Numbered from the stretch's first letter, positions 26,801 to 35,560 are shown. The stretch is 64,000 nucleotides of DNA from Rhizobium sp. L43 (GCF_002531725.1 NZ_NWSQ01000005.1:372001-436000), one strand, 5' to 3'. The notes: generated by a model not told the origin, from the letters alone. Translations and numbers: made by a program.

Positions 26801-29800
26801 AATTTTCCTGATGCCTTGACGGCGAGGCCGGCAAGGCCGGCGCGTTTCGTCTGGCTCGTCGCAGCGTTTTTCCAATCCAGATCGAAATTGGCAGTGGGAA
26901 CAGCGAGCGAGCCGGAGGCCGCTACCCTTCCTGAGATCGCGCCTTCGGCGGCGAGATCGGGGACGAAGCTGTTTGCGATGCTTGCCGGAACATTTGCCAG
27001 CGCGGCGTCGACCTTGACGTTGCCGATCATCGTGCCGGTGATGGCGACATTGCCGTTTGCTTTCAGCGAGAGGCTGTTGGCGCCTGATATGGCCGTGTCG
27101 AAATCGAGCTTGTTGTCGGTGAATTTTCCGGATGCCTTCAGGCCAAGATTCGCAAGGCCGGCGCGTTTCGTCTGACCCGTCGCGGCATTCTTCCAATCGA
27201 GATCGAAATTGGCCGTGGGCGCAGTGAGAGAACCGGAGGCCACCACTTTTCCTGTAATCGTGCCTTCGGCAGCGAGATCGGCAACGAAACCATTGGCGAT
27301 GCGGGCGGGCAGGTTGAGGATATCGGCATCGACATCCAGCACCGGTGCCTTGGGGTCGGCAAGCGCGACATTGCCGGCGGCCTTCAGCGACAGGCCGTCC
27401 TCACTGGCGACCGTGGTGTCGAAATCGAGTTTGTTGTCGGCAAATTTGCCGCCGGCGGCAATACCGAGCGGCGCCAGCCCGGCGCCCTTGGTCTGGCCGG
27501 TTGTCGCATCCTTCCAGTCGAGCTTGAAGTCGGCCACGGGTGCCGCCGGCGTTCCGGTCACGGCAATCGTTCCGGAGATCGTGCCGCCGGCGGAAAGGTT
27601 CGGCACGAAACCATTGGCGAGGGCTGCCGGCAGTTCGTGGATGTCGGCATTAAGCCTCAGCGTCTCGCCGGCGGAACCGGTGACGCTCACCGAGCCGGTG
27701 CCGGTCTTCAGCGTCAATCCGTTCAGGGTGGCGGCACCGCCGCTGATCGTGACCTCAGTTGGTGCGGCCAGTTCGACCGGGATGTTGCGGGGGCTTGCCG
27801 AGAAGCGGTCGAGGTTTACCGCGATCGTGCCGCCTGGCGCCTGGATATTGCCGGCGGCCAGCACCGGATGGCCGTCATAGGCGGCACTAAGATCGAAATC
27901 GGTCTGGTTCTGCTGCTTGGTGAAACCGAGCGAAAGGCCGGCGAGCCTGTTTTCTCCGGCAGTCACCTCGTCGGCCTTGACCGTGCCGTTTGCCGCAAGG
28001 GCGCTGAGATCGCTGACCGTGACATCGAAATCCGGCTTGACGATCGCAAGCCTATCGCGGCGGATCGAGCCGCCCGATGCAAGCAGCTTGAGTGCAATCC
28101 TGCCGCTGTCGCTCTCGACACCCAGCGAACCCTTGAGATCGCCCTCAATCTTTTGTCCGCCGAGTGCGGCGAGGAGGCCGACATTGGGGAAGTCGAAGGT
28201 CAGTGCGCCTGTCGGTTCCAGGGCGGGTGAGAATTCCAGATTGCCGGTCAGCCGGTTGCCGCCGATATCGGCGGTCAGCGCCGGAATGCTCGTCTTGCCG
28301 TCCTCGGAGCGGATGTCGCCGTTGATGCCGATCGGCTGGCCGTCGATCGTGCCGGTGGCGGCGATCCTGCCTTGCGGCGCCTTGGGGTCGGCGACACCCG
28401 ACAGGTCGATATTGAGGTTGCCGAGCACGCGGTCGGCCATCTCAAGGCTGGCAGCCTTGAGATTGGCCGTCACGGAAATTGCCGGGATCTCGCCGCCAAG
28501 TCTCAACGCATAAGCCGCCCCGCCACTGGCGCCTGTGACGAGTTTGCCGATGTCAGGCAGCCGGCCGGAGAGGTCGGCATTCAACATCTGGCCGTCGAGC
28601 GCGACGTTGCCGGCGGCTTCCAGCGTGCCAGATTTCAGGACGAGGTTGGACAGCGCGAATTTCGACGGGATGGTGCCGACCACCTGGCTTTCGAGCGAGA
28701 TCGGTCCGTCGAACCTGCCTGTAACCGCGGCCGGCAGGGCTGCCGGTTCGACGGTGAGCTTGAGGTTGCCGGTCAGCGCCTGGTCTGCCAGCCGATAGGA
28801 GCCGTTGAGGCCGCCGTTGATATTGGCGCTTTCGACCGTGGTGCCGTTGAAGCCGATGCTGCCGGGCGAGATTTGCAGCGGCGAAGCGATCGTGACCGGC
28901 CCCTGGACGGCGCGGTTGAGGTTCGGGTCTGCAAAGGTCATGTCGCCGGCAACCAGGCGCAGCTGGACGCTGCCGGAACGGGCGGCGAGATTGAAGGCGT
29001 CGCTCTTTGCCGTCAGTTTGATGTTGCCGATATTGGCCTGCGGCAGGGTTGCGGTGTCGAGCGAGCCGCTGACGTTCAGTCGGGCGGTCTGCGCATCGCC
29101 TGTTAGTGCCAGGTTGAGGCCTGATATCAGGAAGCGGGCTTCGCCTTCGGCGAGCGGCCAGCGGAAATCGACGGGCCCGGAGGTGCCGAGCAGATTGGCG
29201 TTCAGGCTGTTGTTGCCGGCCGGATCGAGCGTGCCGGACGCGGCGATCACGACGCTGCCGGTGGCAATATTGCCGGTCTGGATATCGATCTTGCCGTGGT
29301 CGTCGAAGGTGGTGGCAAGATCGATATTGGTCTGGCCGGCAAAAAGCGGCCGGAATGCCGATGGCAGCAGCGAACTCAGGTCACCGCCGCCCTTGAGGTC
29401 GAGGTGGTGCAGTCCGTCTGCGGTGATCTGATGCCGGGTCTCGATTGCGGCACGCTGCTGCCCGTCGAGGGCGGCTTGCAATTTGCCTTTCCAATCGGAT
29501 ATCGGCCCCTGGCCGTCGAGATCGATGTTGACGGCGGGACTGTCCGGCAGGCCGAGAAAGCCGGCGACCAGCCCGCCCTTCGGCTCGGAAAGCTGCGCTT
29601 TCACCCGCAGCCGGTTTTCGGCCGGCGCGTAAGCGATGTCGGCGGCAAGCCGCGCATCCGGCACCGCGTGACGGCTGACATTGACGATCGCCTCGCCGCC
29701 ATCGCCGTTTGCCGAAAGGCTGCCTTCGGCGGCGAGCGCGAAGGCGCGCCCGGCAAAGGGTTCGGCAAGTTTGATATCTGGCAGCGCGACACGGTCGATG

Positions 29801-30231
29801 TCGATCTTGATCGGAAGAGTAAAGCCGCCGGAATTTTCTGCTCCGGGCCGCGAGGGCAGGGTGCGGACCGGTTTGCGCAGCACGTCGATCGCCTCGATCT
29901 CGAAGCGTTTGGCGTGGAAGGTTCCGGTCAGCAGCGCCAGCGGGTTCCAGTCGATCGCGATGCCGTGAACTTCCGCAAACACGCCCCTGGTATCGGAGAT
30001 GGTGATTTCGGCGGCGCGAAGCCCGCCGGTCAAAAGACCTTGCGGTTCACGCACTTCGATCGTCATGTCGCGATTGGAAAGCGTGGAGGCTATCTTTTCG
30101 GTGACGATCCGGGCGCCGAAGGCGGTGAAGCCGAAAATCGCAAGTGCCGCGACAGCGAGAATCAACGCGGCGCCGGCGACATAGCCGGTGAGCCGTATGA
30201 CCCAGGTGACGATTTTTGCCAGCATTTGCAT
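23809..30231 (-). CDS. tamB: TamB-type translocation and assembly module protein with eight tandem repeats
   Basis: Very large inner-membrane-anchored periplasmic protein, about 2140 residues from the ATG at 30231 (MQMLAKIVTW; the start is uncertain, ATG 30225 or a GTG just upstream are possible). One N-terminal membrane anchor (VAGAALILAVAALAIFGFT), a long beta-taco/AsmA-like body, and the conserved DUF490 C terminus. Between about residues 865 and 1720 lie eight copies of a 107-residue unit, each with DFxLDWKxAATxQT and LPAxIANxFVPxLAAEG. The next gene upstream is tamA, the partner Omp85 protein. It helps insert outer-membrane proteins or move lipids across the periplasm. Usual TamB length is nearer 1250-1500 residues, so the array explains the excess. 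Confidence 0.92.
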   Translation of the reverse strand: MQMLAKIVTWVIRLTGYVAGAALILAVAALAIFGFTAFGARIVTEKIASTLSNRDMTIEVREPQGLLTGGLRAAEITISDTRGVFAEVHGIAIDWNPLALLTGTFHAKRFEIEAIDVLRKPVRTLPSRPGAENSGGFTLPIKIDIDRVALPDIKLAEPFAGRAFALAAEGSLSANGDGGEAIVNVSRHAVPDARLAADIAYAPAENRLRVKAQLSEPKGGLVAGFLGLPDSPAVNIDLDGQGPISDWKGKLQAALDGQQRAAIETRHQITADGLHHLDLKGGGDLSSLLPSAFRPLFAGQTNIDLATTFDDHGKIDIQTGNIATGSVVIAASGTLDPAGNNSLNANLLGTSGPVDFRWPLAEGEARFLISGLNLALTGDAQTARLNVSGSLDTATLPQANIGNIKLTAKSDAFNLAARSGSVQLRLVAGDMTFADPNLNRAVQGPVTIASPLQISPGSIGFNGTTVESANINGGLNGSYRLADQALTGNLKLTVEPAALPAAVTGRFDGPISLESQVVGTIPSKFALSNLVLKSGTLEAAGNVALDGQMLNADLSGRLPDIGKLVTGASGGAAYALRLGGEIPAISVTANLKAASLEMADRVLGNLNIDLSGVADPKAPQGRIAATGTIDGQPIGINGDIRSEDGKTSIPALTADIGGNRLTGNLEFSPALEPTGALTFDFPNVGLLAALGGQKIEGDLKGSLGVESDSGRIALKLLASGGSIRRDRLAIVKPDFDVTVSDLSALAANGTVKADEVTAGENRLAGLSLGFTKQQNQTDFDLSAAYDGHPVLAAGNIQAPGGTIAVNLDRFSASPRNIPVELAAPTEVTISGGAATLNGLTLKTGTGSVSVTGSAGETLRLNADIHELPAALANGFVPNLSAGGTISGTIAVTGTPAAPVADFKLDWKDATTGQTKGAGLAPLGIAAGGKFADNKLDFDTTVASEDGLSLKAAGNVALADPKAPVLDVDADILNLPARIANGFVADLAAEGTITGKVVASGSLTAPTANFDLDWKNAATGQTKRAGLANLGLKASGKFTDNKLDFDTAISGANSLSLKANGNVAITGTMIGNVKVDAALANVPASIANSFVPDLAAEGAISGRVAASGSLAVPTANFDLDWKNAATSQTKRAGLAGLAVKASGKFADNKLDFDTAISGANSLSLKTNGNVAITGTTIGNVTVDATLANIPANIANSFVADLAAEGAISGTVSATGSLAAPTANFDLDWKNAATSHTKRAGLAALGLTASGKFADNKLDFNAAASGDEGLSLKGTGNVALAGTTIENIKVDAEIAKVPAALANAFVPDLAAGGTISGTVSAAGTPAAPKADFKLDWTDAATSQTRSAHLSGLALAASGRFADNRLDFDGNLAGKDGLSLKAAGNVAISGTSVKTLDVKADLSNLPAGLANGFVPGLAAEGTVSGTASASGALPKPAVDFKLDWRNAATAQTRSSGLSGLSAAASGKFANDRVDFDANLAGKDGVLAKAKGGVTIAGTAIRDLSINADIPALPANIANAFVPGLGAEGTLSANAVTSGTPANPIVDFKLDWKDAATSHTKAAGLSRLALAATGKYAGDRLDFDADLSGGGGIALKAAGNLSIAGTSIRSVDVTANATNVPASLANGFVPGLGAEGAVSATAKATGALSAPSVDFKVDWKNAATSQTKGAGLSPLTIGASGKLAGNKLTVDTSLAGDAGMSLKGGGSVVITGNRAIDMRFNGNLPFAVLGAPLAEQGLVADGVATVNLQIGGTAAVPVINGTVSTSGAKLVDVRRNLAVNNLTAAVTFNGSQAVISRLNGTLGGGGTISASGTIGIQPAGGFPADISLKLDKAVYVDGTLVVSTVNGTLGLRGPIMSATLSGKLRLDKTSITVPEKLPTSLSEIDIRHKNAPRAVLAQLRDDGERKPGEKSSTITLDLEIDAPSHIFVRGRGIDAELGGRVTIRGTAAAPIVTGGFTMRRGRLTILNRRMDFTDKSRITFAGDLTPALDMEATSASGSTTLTVDVAGLATDPAITFSSSPQLPQDEVLAQLIFGQSMSKLSPVQIAQLADAVSQLAGNRSTSLFEGLRNQLGVDDLDISTDSKGQTSVSVGRYLNDRTYFELQQGGSAGAKAVINLDVGRGVKLRGAAGGNGEGEAGIVYEREY
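25072..27640 (-). repeat. eight in-frame 321-nt tandem repeats within tamB
   Basis: The sequence encoding the DWK motif (TTCCAG/TTCCAA start) occurs at 25265, 25586, 25907, 26228, 26549, 26870, 27191 and 27512. All seven intervals are exactly 321 bases, or 107 codons. No unit has gained or lost a codon over 2.25 kb. Units at 26549, 26870 and 27191 share long identical DNA blocks and look most recently duplicated. Outer limits are approximate. Confidence 0.92.
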
Positions 30232-30295
30232 CGGTGCGGACACTACCCCGTTTTCATGACGGCCACAGATCGAAAAACACAGCTGAACGGCAATT

Positions 30296-32224
30296 CTAGA
30301 AGGATTGACCGATGCCCGCGTAGATTCCGTAATCTGTGCCACCTTCGTACTTGTTCAGCGGCATGGCAAAATCAAGCCGCAGCGGGCCGAAAGGCGTCGC
30401 ATATCGTATTCCCGCACCGGCGCCGGCGCGGATATCGGAAAAACCCGGAAAGGTGCTGTCCGAGACGGTGCCGACATCGATGAAGGGCACGACGCCGATC
30501 GTATCGGTGATCCTGATACGGGCCTCCAGCGAACCGGTCACGTAGGAGCGGCCGCCGGTGGGGTCGCCATTGTCGTTATAGGGCGAGATTTCCTGGTAGC
30601 TGTATCCGCGCACGGAGCCGCCGCCGCCGGCAAAGAAGCGCTGTGTGGCGGGAATATCCCCAATGCTATCGCCGCCGATCAGGACGCCGGCGGCGAGCTT
30701 GCCGGCAAGCACCAGGCCGTCTTCCTGGCCAAACGGCAGATAGCCGGAGATCGAGCCCTCGAATGCCGCATAGGGCGTGGCATTGAAGATTTCGTAACCG
30801 GGCTTGGCCGAGAGCGTTGCGCGGTAGCCCTCCGTCGGATTGAACTTGTCGTCGCGTGCGTCGCGGTCATATTGGATCGGCAAGGCGACGGTCAGATAAT
30901 CATTGGTGCCGAAGGCGTCGTCGTCGCGTTCCCAGCTGAGCTCGCCGGCTGCCGAGACCGTGTCCCGGTCGGTCAGTTCGTAGGAAAGGCCGAGCGAGGC
31001 GGTGACGAGCGTCGCATTATAGGCATCCGGATTTTCGGTCTTGGCGACGATGCCGGCCTTCAGCGTGGCGGCGGGGAAGAAGGCGCCAGGCTTGGTGAAA
31101 AGAATGCCGGCGGAATAGTCGAGACTGCCGACATCGGTGGTTTCGCCAAGCCGCGAGACCGATCCCTCGATCCGCAGCGTTTCGGCTTCGCCAAACAGGT
31201 TGCGGTGGCCCCAATAGCCCTGAACGCCGAAGCCGTCGGTGGTGGAATATTGCGCGCCGACGCCGAAATAGCGTCGCTTGCCTTCGGAAACCTCGATCGT
31301 CATCGGCAGCGTGCCGTCCGGCCCCAGCGCATCGCCTTCGTGAATGGTGACGCTCGAAAAGACGCCGAGCGCGCGAAGCCGCTCGCCGGCTTTCTTCAGC
31401 GCTTCCGGGGAATAGGCTTCGCCCTTGTTCAGCCGGGAATAACGCTGGATGAAAGCCGGCTTGACGGTCTTTTCCCCGGTGACGCCGACATCGCCGATCG
31501 GGGCGACCGGGCCACCTTCGGCAGCAAGGACGATATCGACGGTATCGCTGTTGTGATCGGCGACGACCTTGCGTTCGGTCAGCTTCGCAAAGGGCCGGCC
31601 CTCGCTCTTCAGCTGCTCGACGATCTTGTCGCCGGCCTTGATGATGGCAAGCGAGCCGGCCTGAGCGCCCGGGGCAAGATCATAATCGGCGGGATTGTGG
31701 TTTGCGGCATCGCCGCCGAACTGGACCTCCCTGACCTTGAAAACCGGGCCGGGAGCAATGTTGACGGTGACGGGGATCGGACCGGACCGGTCGAATGTCG
31801 GATTAGGCGGCAGGTCGTCGATATTCCTGCCGTCGATGGTGATCGTCACCACGCCGCCATAACGGGCCTTTTCATACAGAGTGGCGATCAGCCGCTCACG
31901 GTCGTCGCGCGCCTTGACGACGATGCCGAGATCGCCGGACACCGGCAGTTTCTGGTCACCGAGGAGACGGGAACTGTTTTCCAGGGCTTCTTTGAGGTCG
32001 GGATCGGCGGTATCGGCTTTGAGGTCGACATGGTAGCGCACCGGATCGGGCACCTGTTGACCTTCGTCCTCTTCCTTGCCGAAAATGGTGATGCCGAAAA
32101 GCTTGAAGGCGTAAGCATCGCCGATCAGGACCGGTGAGAACGCAGCTGCCGCCGCGACCACCATCATGGTGCCTGTTCGCCGATACGCAATACCTGTTTT
32201 CGGGCTTTTCCCTCTGATCCGCAT
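30296..32224 (-). CDS. tamA: TamA-type Omp85 outer-membrane protein
   Basis: BamA/Omp85-family outer-membrane protein, 642 residues. A signal peptide ends near GDAYA-FK; three POTRA-like segments follow (about residues 80-320), then a 16-strand barrel with the family motif FFAGGGGSVRGYSYQEISPY and a C-terminal aromatic residue (GIGQSF). With TamB it forms the translocation and assembly module linking both membranes. The stop is 64 bases before the chosen tamB start, consistent with one transcript. Confidence 0.93.
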   Translation of the reverse strand: MRIRGKSPKTGIAYRRTGTMMVVAAAAAFSPVLIGDAYAFKLFGITIFGKEEDEGQQVPDPVRYHVDLKADTADPDLKEALENSSRLLGDQKLPVSGDLGIVVKARDDRERLIATLYEKARYGGVVTITIDGRNIDDLPPNPTFDRSGPIPVTVNIAPGPVFKVREVQFGGDAANHNPADYDLAPGAQAGSLAIIKAGDKIVEQLKSEGRPFAKLTERKVVADHNSDTVDIVLAAEGGPVAPIGDVGVTGEKTVKPAFIQRYSRLNKGEAYSPEALKKAGERLRALGVFSSVTIHEGDALGPDGTLPMTIEVSEGKRRYFGVGAQYSTTDGFGVQGYWGHRNLFGEAETLRIEGSVSRLGETTDVGSLDYSAGILFTKPGAFFPAATLKAGIVAKTENPDAYNATLVTASLGLSYELTDRDTVSAAGELSWERDDDAFGTNDYLTVALPIQYDRDARDDKFNPTEGYRATLSAKPGYEIFNATPYAAFEGSISGYLPFGQEDGLVLAGKLAAGVLIGGDSIGDIPATQRFFAGGGGSVRGYSYQEISPYNDNGDPTGGRSYVTGSLEARIRITDTIGVVPFIDVGTVSDSTFPGFSDIRAGAGAGIRYATPFGPLRLDFAMPLNKYEGGTDYGIYAGIGQSF

Positions 32225-32336
32225 CCGCCGCTTTTGGTTATGCCTAGAATGAAGCTTCGTTGCCCAGCCGTGAACAGCTTAGCGGCAAAATCGCGCGGGG
32301 TGTACCATTTTAAATTGCCAACGCGCTAATTTAGCA

Positions 32337-32364
32337 CAAAAAATCCCGGATGTGTGTCCGGGAT
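32337..32364 (-). terminator. terminator of the small lipoprotein gene
   Basis: On the minus strand ATCCCGGA-CACACA-TCCGGGAT is a perfect eight-base stem followed by TTTTTTG. It is about 30 bases after the stop of the lipoprotein gene at 32393-32650. Confidence 0.88.
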
Positions 32365-32392
32365 TTCCTGATGTGCGGATCTGTGAGCGCGC

Positions 32393-32650
32393 TCAGCGCG
32401 GGCAAGTGTCGATGTAGCGGCGACCGTAGCGGTCGCGATAGTAGCACTGGCCGGGCTGTTCGGCGACGCTGCCGATCAAGGCGCCGGATACGCCGCCGAT
32501 AGCGGCGCCGACCGCCGCGCCACGAACATTGCCGGTGACTGCGCCGCCGATGACGGCGCCGGATGCAGCGCCGATGCCGGCGCCCTGCTGGGTCGGCGTA
32601 CAGCTTGCGATCGACAGGCCGATCAATGCGAGTATGACAGCTTTCTTCAT
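32393..32650 (-). CDS. small glycine-zipper lipoprotein
   Basis: Protein of 85 residues starting MKKAVILALIGLSIASC, a lipoprotein signal with lipobox cysteine at about residue 17. A glycine-zipper segment follows (GAGIGAASGAVIGGAVTGNV and a second similar stretch), then a short polar tail YYRDRYGRRYIDTCPR with two cysteines. Proteins of this kind sit in the outer membrane or periplasm; exact role unknown. Start chosen at the ATG after GGAGAG; an upstream in-frame Met lacks a ribosome-binding site. It is monocistronic, with its own terminator. Confidence 0.85.
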   Translation of the reverse strand: MKKAVILALIGLSIASCTPTQQGAGIGAASGAVIGGAVTGNVRGAAVGAAIGGVSGALIGSVAEQPGQCYYRDRYGRRYIDTCPR

Positions 32651-32974
32651 CTTTTCTCTCCGAGGTTGTTGCCCAGCGGGCAAAGGCCGTCCCTATTATT
32701 TTTTGTCAGGCTAGTCCGAAAACTATGTCGGAAGAAAGGGTTGTCCACTGCTGCGCAGATTTTTTTGCGATACCGGCCGCCGCCGTGCCTCACGCGATTG
32801 GCCAATTGCGCCGGATCTGCCGCATCAATTTCATCGATTGCAGCGCGCAGATTTTTTATCTGGAATCATTCAAAAAACTGGTCCTTTTGCCGCAGTTGAT
32901 GGTAAAGCAAAGGGTAAGCATTGACGCGCGGACGTCCGGTCGGCAAGAACGGCCGCGCGATACTGGAGCATATG
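32651..32974 (+). other. intergenic region ahead of hemA
   Basis: A 324-base gap between the divergent lipoprotein and hemA genes. It should hold both promoters. I see AT-rich blocks around 32690-32705 and 32845-32870, but no convincing FNR box (TTGAT-N4-ATCAA), no riboswitch and no gene. Confidence 0.5.
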
Positions 32975-34189
32975 ATGGATTTCGAAGCGTTTTTCAAAAA
33001 CGAGTTGGACGGGCTTCATGCCGAGGGCCGTTACCGCGTTTTTGCCGATCTCGAACGTCACCGCGGCAACTTTCCGCGCGCGACGCGCCATACGGCCGAT
33101 GGCCAAAAGGAAGTTACGGTCTGGTGCTCCAACGACTATCTCGGCATGGGCCAGAACCCGAAGGTGATCGAGGCGATGAAGAACGCCATCGACCACTGTG
33201 GCGCGGGTGCGGGAGGCACCCGGAATATTTCTGGCACCAACCACTATCACGTCATGCTCGAGCGTGAGCTGGCCGATCTGCACGGCAAGGAATCGGCGCT
33301 GATCTTCACCTCGGGCTATGTGTCCAACTGGGCGGCGCTCGGCACGCTCGGCGCGAAAATCCCCGGCCTCGTCATCTTCTCCGATGCGCTCAACCATGCC
33401 TCGATGATCGAGGGCATCCGTTATGCCAAGTGCGACAAGGTGATCTGGAAGCACAACGACATCGCCGATCTCGAAGCCAAGCTCAAAGCCGCCGATCCGA
33501 AGGCGCCGAAGCTGATCGCCTTCGAGAGCGTCTATTCGATGGACGGCGATATCGCCCCGATCAAGGAGATCTGCGACCTCGCCGACAAATACGGCGCGAT
33601 GACCTATCTCGACGAAGTCCATGGCGTCGGCATGTACGGCCCGCGCGGCGGCGGCATTGCCGAGCGCGAAGGACTGATGGACCGGCTGACGGTCATCGAG
33701 GGCACGCTCGGCAAGGCCTTCGGGGTGATGGGCGGCTATATCGCCGCATCGGCGGCCCTTTGCGATTTCATCCGGTCGTTTGCCTCCGGCTTCATCTTCA
33801 CCACGGCGCTGCCGCCGGCCCTTGCCGCCGGCGCCGTCGCCTCGATCCAGCACCTGAAGGTCAGCCAGTTCGAGCGCGCCCGCCATCAGGACCGGGTGCG
33901 CAAGCTGAGAGCGCTGCTCGACCAGAACGGCATTCCGCATATGCCCAATCCGAGCCATATCGTGCCGGTGCTGGTCGGCGATGCGGCCAAGTGCAAGTGG
34001 ATCTCCGACCTGCTGCTCGACAATTGCGGCGTCTATGTCCAGCCGATCAACTATCCCACCGTGCCGAAGAAGACCGAGCGCCTGCGCATCACGCCGACGC
34101 CGCTGCATTCCGACGCCGATATCGCCCATCTGGTCGAGGCGCTGCATTCGCTCTGGTCGCGCTGCGCGCTGGCAAGGCACGTCGCCTGA
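32975..34189 (+). CDS. hemA: 5-aminolevulinate synthase
   Basis: PLP enzyme of the C4 heme pathway, joining glycine and succinyl-CoA to 5-aminolevulinate; 404 residues. It starts [20 protein letters not shown], like other rhizobial ALAS proteins, with [20 protein letters not shown], the [15 protein letters not shown] segment and the PLP lysine K247 in [12 protein letters not shown]. The ATG at 32975 is the second of a Met pair and has GGAG upstream; a longer frame has no homology to the family. Monocistronic. It supplies heme, including for symbiotic cytochromes. Confidence 0.97.
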   Translation: MDFEAFFKNELDGLHAEGRYRVFADLERHRGNFPRATRHTADGQKEVTVWCSNDYLGMGQNPKVIEAMKNAIDHCGAGAGGTRNISGTNHYHVMLERELADLHGKESALIFTSGYVSNWAALGTLGAKIPGLVIFSDALNHASMIEGIRYAKCDKVIWKHNDIADLEAKLKAADPKAPKLIAFESVYSMDGDIAPIKEICDLADKYGAMTYLDEVHGVGMYGPRGGGIAEREGLMDRLTVIEGTLGKAFGVMGGYIAASAALCDFIRSFASGFIFTTALPPALAAGAVASIQHLKVSQFERARHQDRVRKLRALLDQNGIPHMPNPSHIVPVLVGDAAKCKWISDLLLDNCGVYVQPINYPTVPKKTERLRITPTPLHSDADIAHLVEALHSLWSRCALARHVA

Positions 34190-34226
34190 TACTTTCATGA
34201 TCGTTTGGGTTTGAACCGCAAGTCGG

Positions 34227-34245
34227 GGGCCTCCACTGGAGGCCC
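34227..34245 (+). terminator. hairpin after hemA
   Basis: Perfect eight-base stem GGGCCTCC-ACT-GGAGGCCC 38 bases after the hemA stop. There is no T tract, so it may be a Rho-dependent or RNA-protecting hairpin instead of a classic terminator. Confidence 0.4.
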
Positions 34246-34410
34246 TGATGCCGTTCGATTTCGCGCGCCACCGCAAATCCCCTGTGCCCGCACAAGAGCA
34301 TCCGGCGCTGCCGTTTTGAGAAGCTGCGCCGGTCTCGGCGTGACACGGATCGGTCTCTCTCTCTACCTTCCTCGCTGCAGTCCGCGCCTCCACCCATCGT
34401 TCCAACTGCA

Positions 34411-34460
34411 TGAGAAAACCTTTTCTCACTTGACATCGAAGTTGGTAAAAGCTTTTCTCA
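34411..34460 (+). promoter_or_regulatory. twin LacI-type operators around a -35 box
   Basis: Operator one, TGAGAAAACCTTTTCTCA (34411-34428), is a perfect palindrome apart from its centre. Operator two, TGGTAAAAGCTTTTCTCA (34443-34460), shares the same right arm. Their centres are 32 bases apart, three helical turns. TTGACA (34430-34435) lies between them. This is the layout of an autoregulated LacI-family gene and probably of the whole arabinoside operon. Confidence 0.7.
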
Positions 34461-34483
34461 GGCTACTTCAGAAGGAGGAAGGT

Positions 34484-35512
34484 CTGAACATATCGGGAGG
34501 AAAAAGAGGCAGGATCACCATTCATGAGGTGGCGTCGGCTGCCGGGGTGAGCATCTCGACGGCGTCGAAGGCTCTCAACGACACCGGCCGGATGGGGGCG
34601 GAAACGCGCGAGCGGGTGAAGCGGATTGCCGGCGAAATCGGCTATCGGCCGAATGCGCTGGCGAGAGGTCTTCTCAGCAAGCGCAGCTTCACCATCGGGC
34701 TGCTGACCAACGACACCTATGGCCGTTTCACGCTGCCTGTCATGGCGGGTATTTCGGACGCTCTCGTCGATCATGGGGTTTCGGTTTTCCTCTGCGCCAT
34801 CGAAGACGATCCGGCACTCGCGCAGATCCATGTCGATGCGATGCTGGACAAGCAGGTCGACGGCATCATCGCGACGGGAAAACGGCTGGACAGACGTCTG
34901 CCTGTCGATCTGTCGAATTTGCATGTGCCCGTCGTCTACGCCTTCACGGAGGGGACGCAGAACAGCGTTACCTTCCGTTCCGACGACGAACAGGGCGCGC
35001 GGTTGGCGGTGGAATGGCTGGTGAAGGCCGGGCGGCGGCGGATCGCCCATCTCACCGGACCGGAGGAGTTCTTTTCTGTGCGCGAACGGGCCGGCGCCTA
35101 TCATGAGGTGGCAGGTCACTGCGAACCGGTGCTCTACGGCGTCTGGTCGGAAAGCTGGGGTCATGAGGCGGTCGAACAGCTTTGGAAGCGGCCGGGAGAA
35201 AAACCCGACGCGCTTTTCTGCGGCAATGACCAGATCGCCCGCGGCGCGGTGGATGCGCTGCGCGAGCGCGGCGTCAAGGTGCCGCAGGACGTCTCGGTGA
35301 TCGGCTTCGACAATTGGGAGATTGTCGCGGCCCAGACGCGGCCGCCGCTGACGACGGTGGATATGGAACTGAAAGAGCTCGGGCGGCAGGCCGGATTGAC
35401 GGTGCTGGCGCTTGCGGAAGGACGGCCTGTCGAGCCGGGTGTCAGGAAATTGCCGTGCCGGCTGATCGTCCGGCAGTCATGCGGGAGCAAAGCTGCCGGG
35501 GAATGTGAATAA
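34484..35512 (+). CDS. LacI-family transcriptional regulator of the GH127/ABC operon
   Basis: LacI-type repressor of about 342 residues. The helix-turn-helix is at about residues 11-33 (ITIHEVASAAGVSISTASKA), then the periplasmic-binding-protein-like sensor with the usual LSVIGFDN-like segment (VSVIGFDNWEIVAAQTRPPL). No ATG is in frame near the domain. CTG at 34484, five bases after AAGGAGG, gives the expected length; TTG at 34442 lies inside operator two and has no ribosome-binding site. Neighbours downstream are the binding protein, two permeases, a GH127 enzyme and an ATPase, so the inducer is probably an arabinoside or other plant sugar. Confidence 0.85.
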   Translation: MNISGGKRGRITIHEVASAAGVSISTASKALNDTGRMGAETRERVKRIAGEIGYRPNALARGLLSKRSFTIGLLTNDTYGRFTLPVMAGISDALVDHGVSVFLCAIEDDPALAQIHVDAMLDKQVDGIIATGKRLDRRLPVDLSNLHVPVVYAFTEGTQNSVTFRSDDEQGARLAVEWLVKAGRRRIAHLTGPEEFFSVRERAGAYHEVAGHCEPVLYGVWSESWGHEAVEQLWKRPGEKPDALFCGNDQIARGAVDALRERGVKVPQDVSVIGFDNWEIVAAQTRPPLTTVDMELKELGRQAGLTVLALAEGRPVEPGVRKLPCRLIVRQSCGSKAAGECE

Positions 35513-35560
35513 GGGAATGAGCAAAGGCGCAGGGAGATGCGCCATATCGGGAGGAGTGTC

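Noticed and set aside
24749..27175. 808-residue plus-strand frame opposite the TamB repeats
   Set aside because: The frame is open because the 321-nt repeats are in register; the protein is low complexity (S, A, P, L) and the minus strand is clearly TamB.
25072..27640. Regular spacing considered as a CRISPR-like or satellite array
   Set aside because: The period is 321 bases, in frame, and encodes divergent but related protein units; there are no short identical repeats with unique spacers.
30305..32137. 610-residue plus-strand frame opposite tamA
   Set aside because: Shadow of tamA; no motifs, while tamA has signal peptide, barrel motif and partner gene.
32651..32974. FNR/FixK box ahead of hemA
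   Set aside because: Nearest match (ATCAATTTCATCGAT around 32823) does not fit TTGAT-N4-ATCAA well enough.
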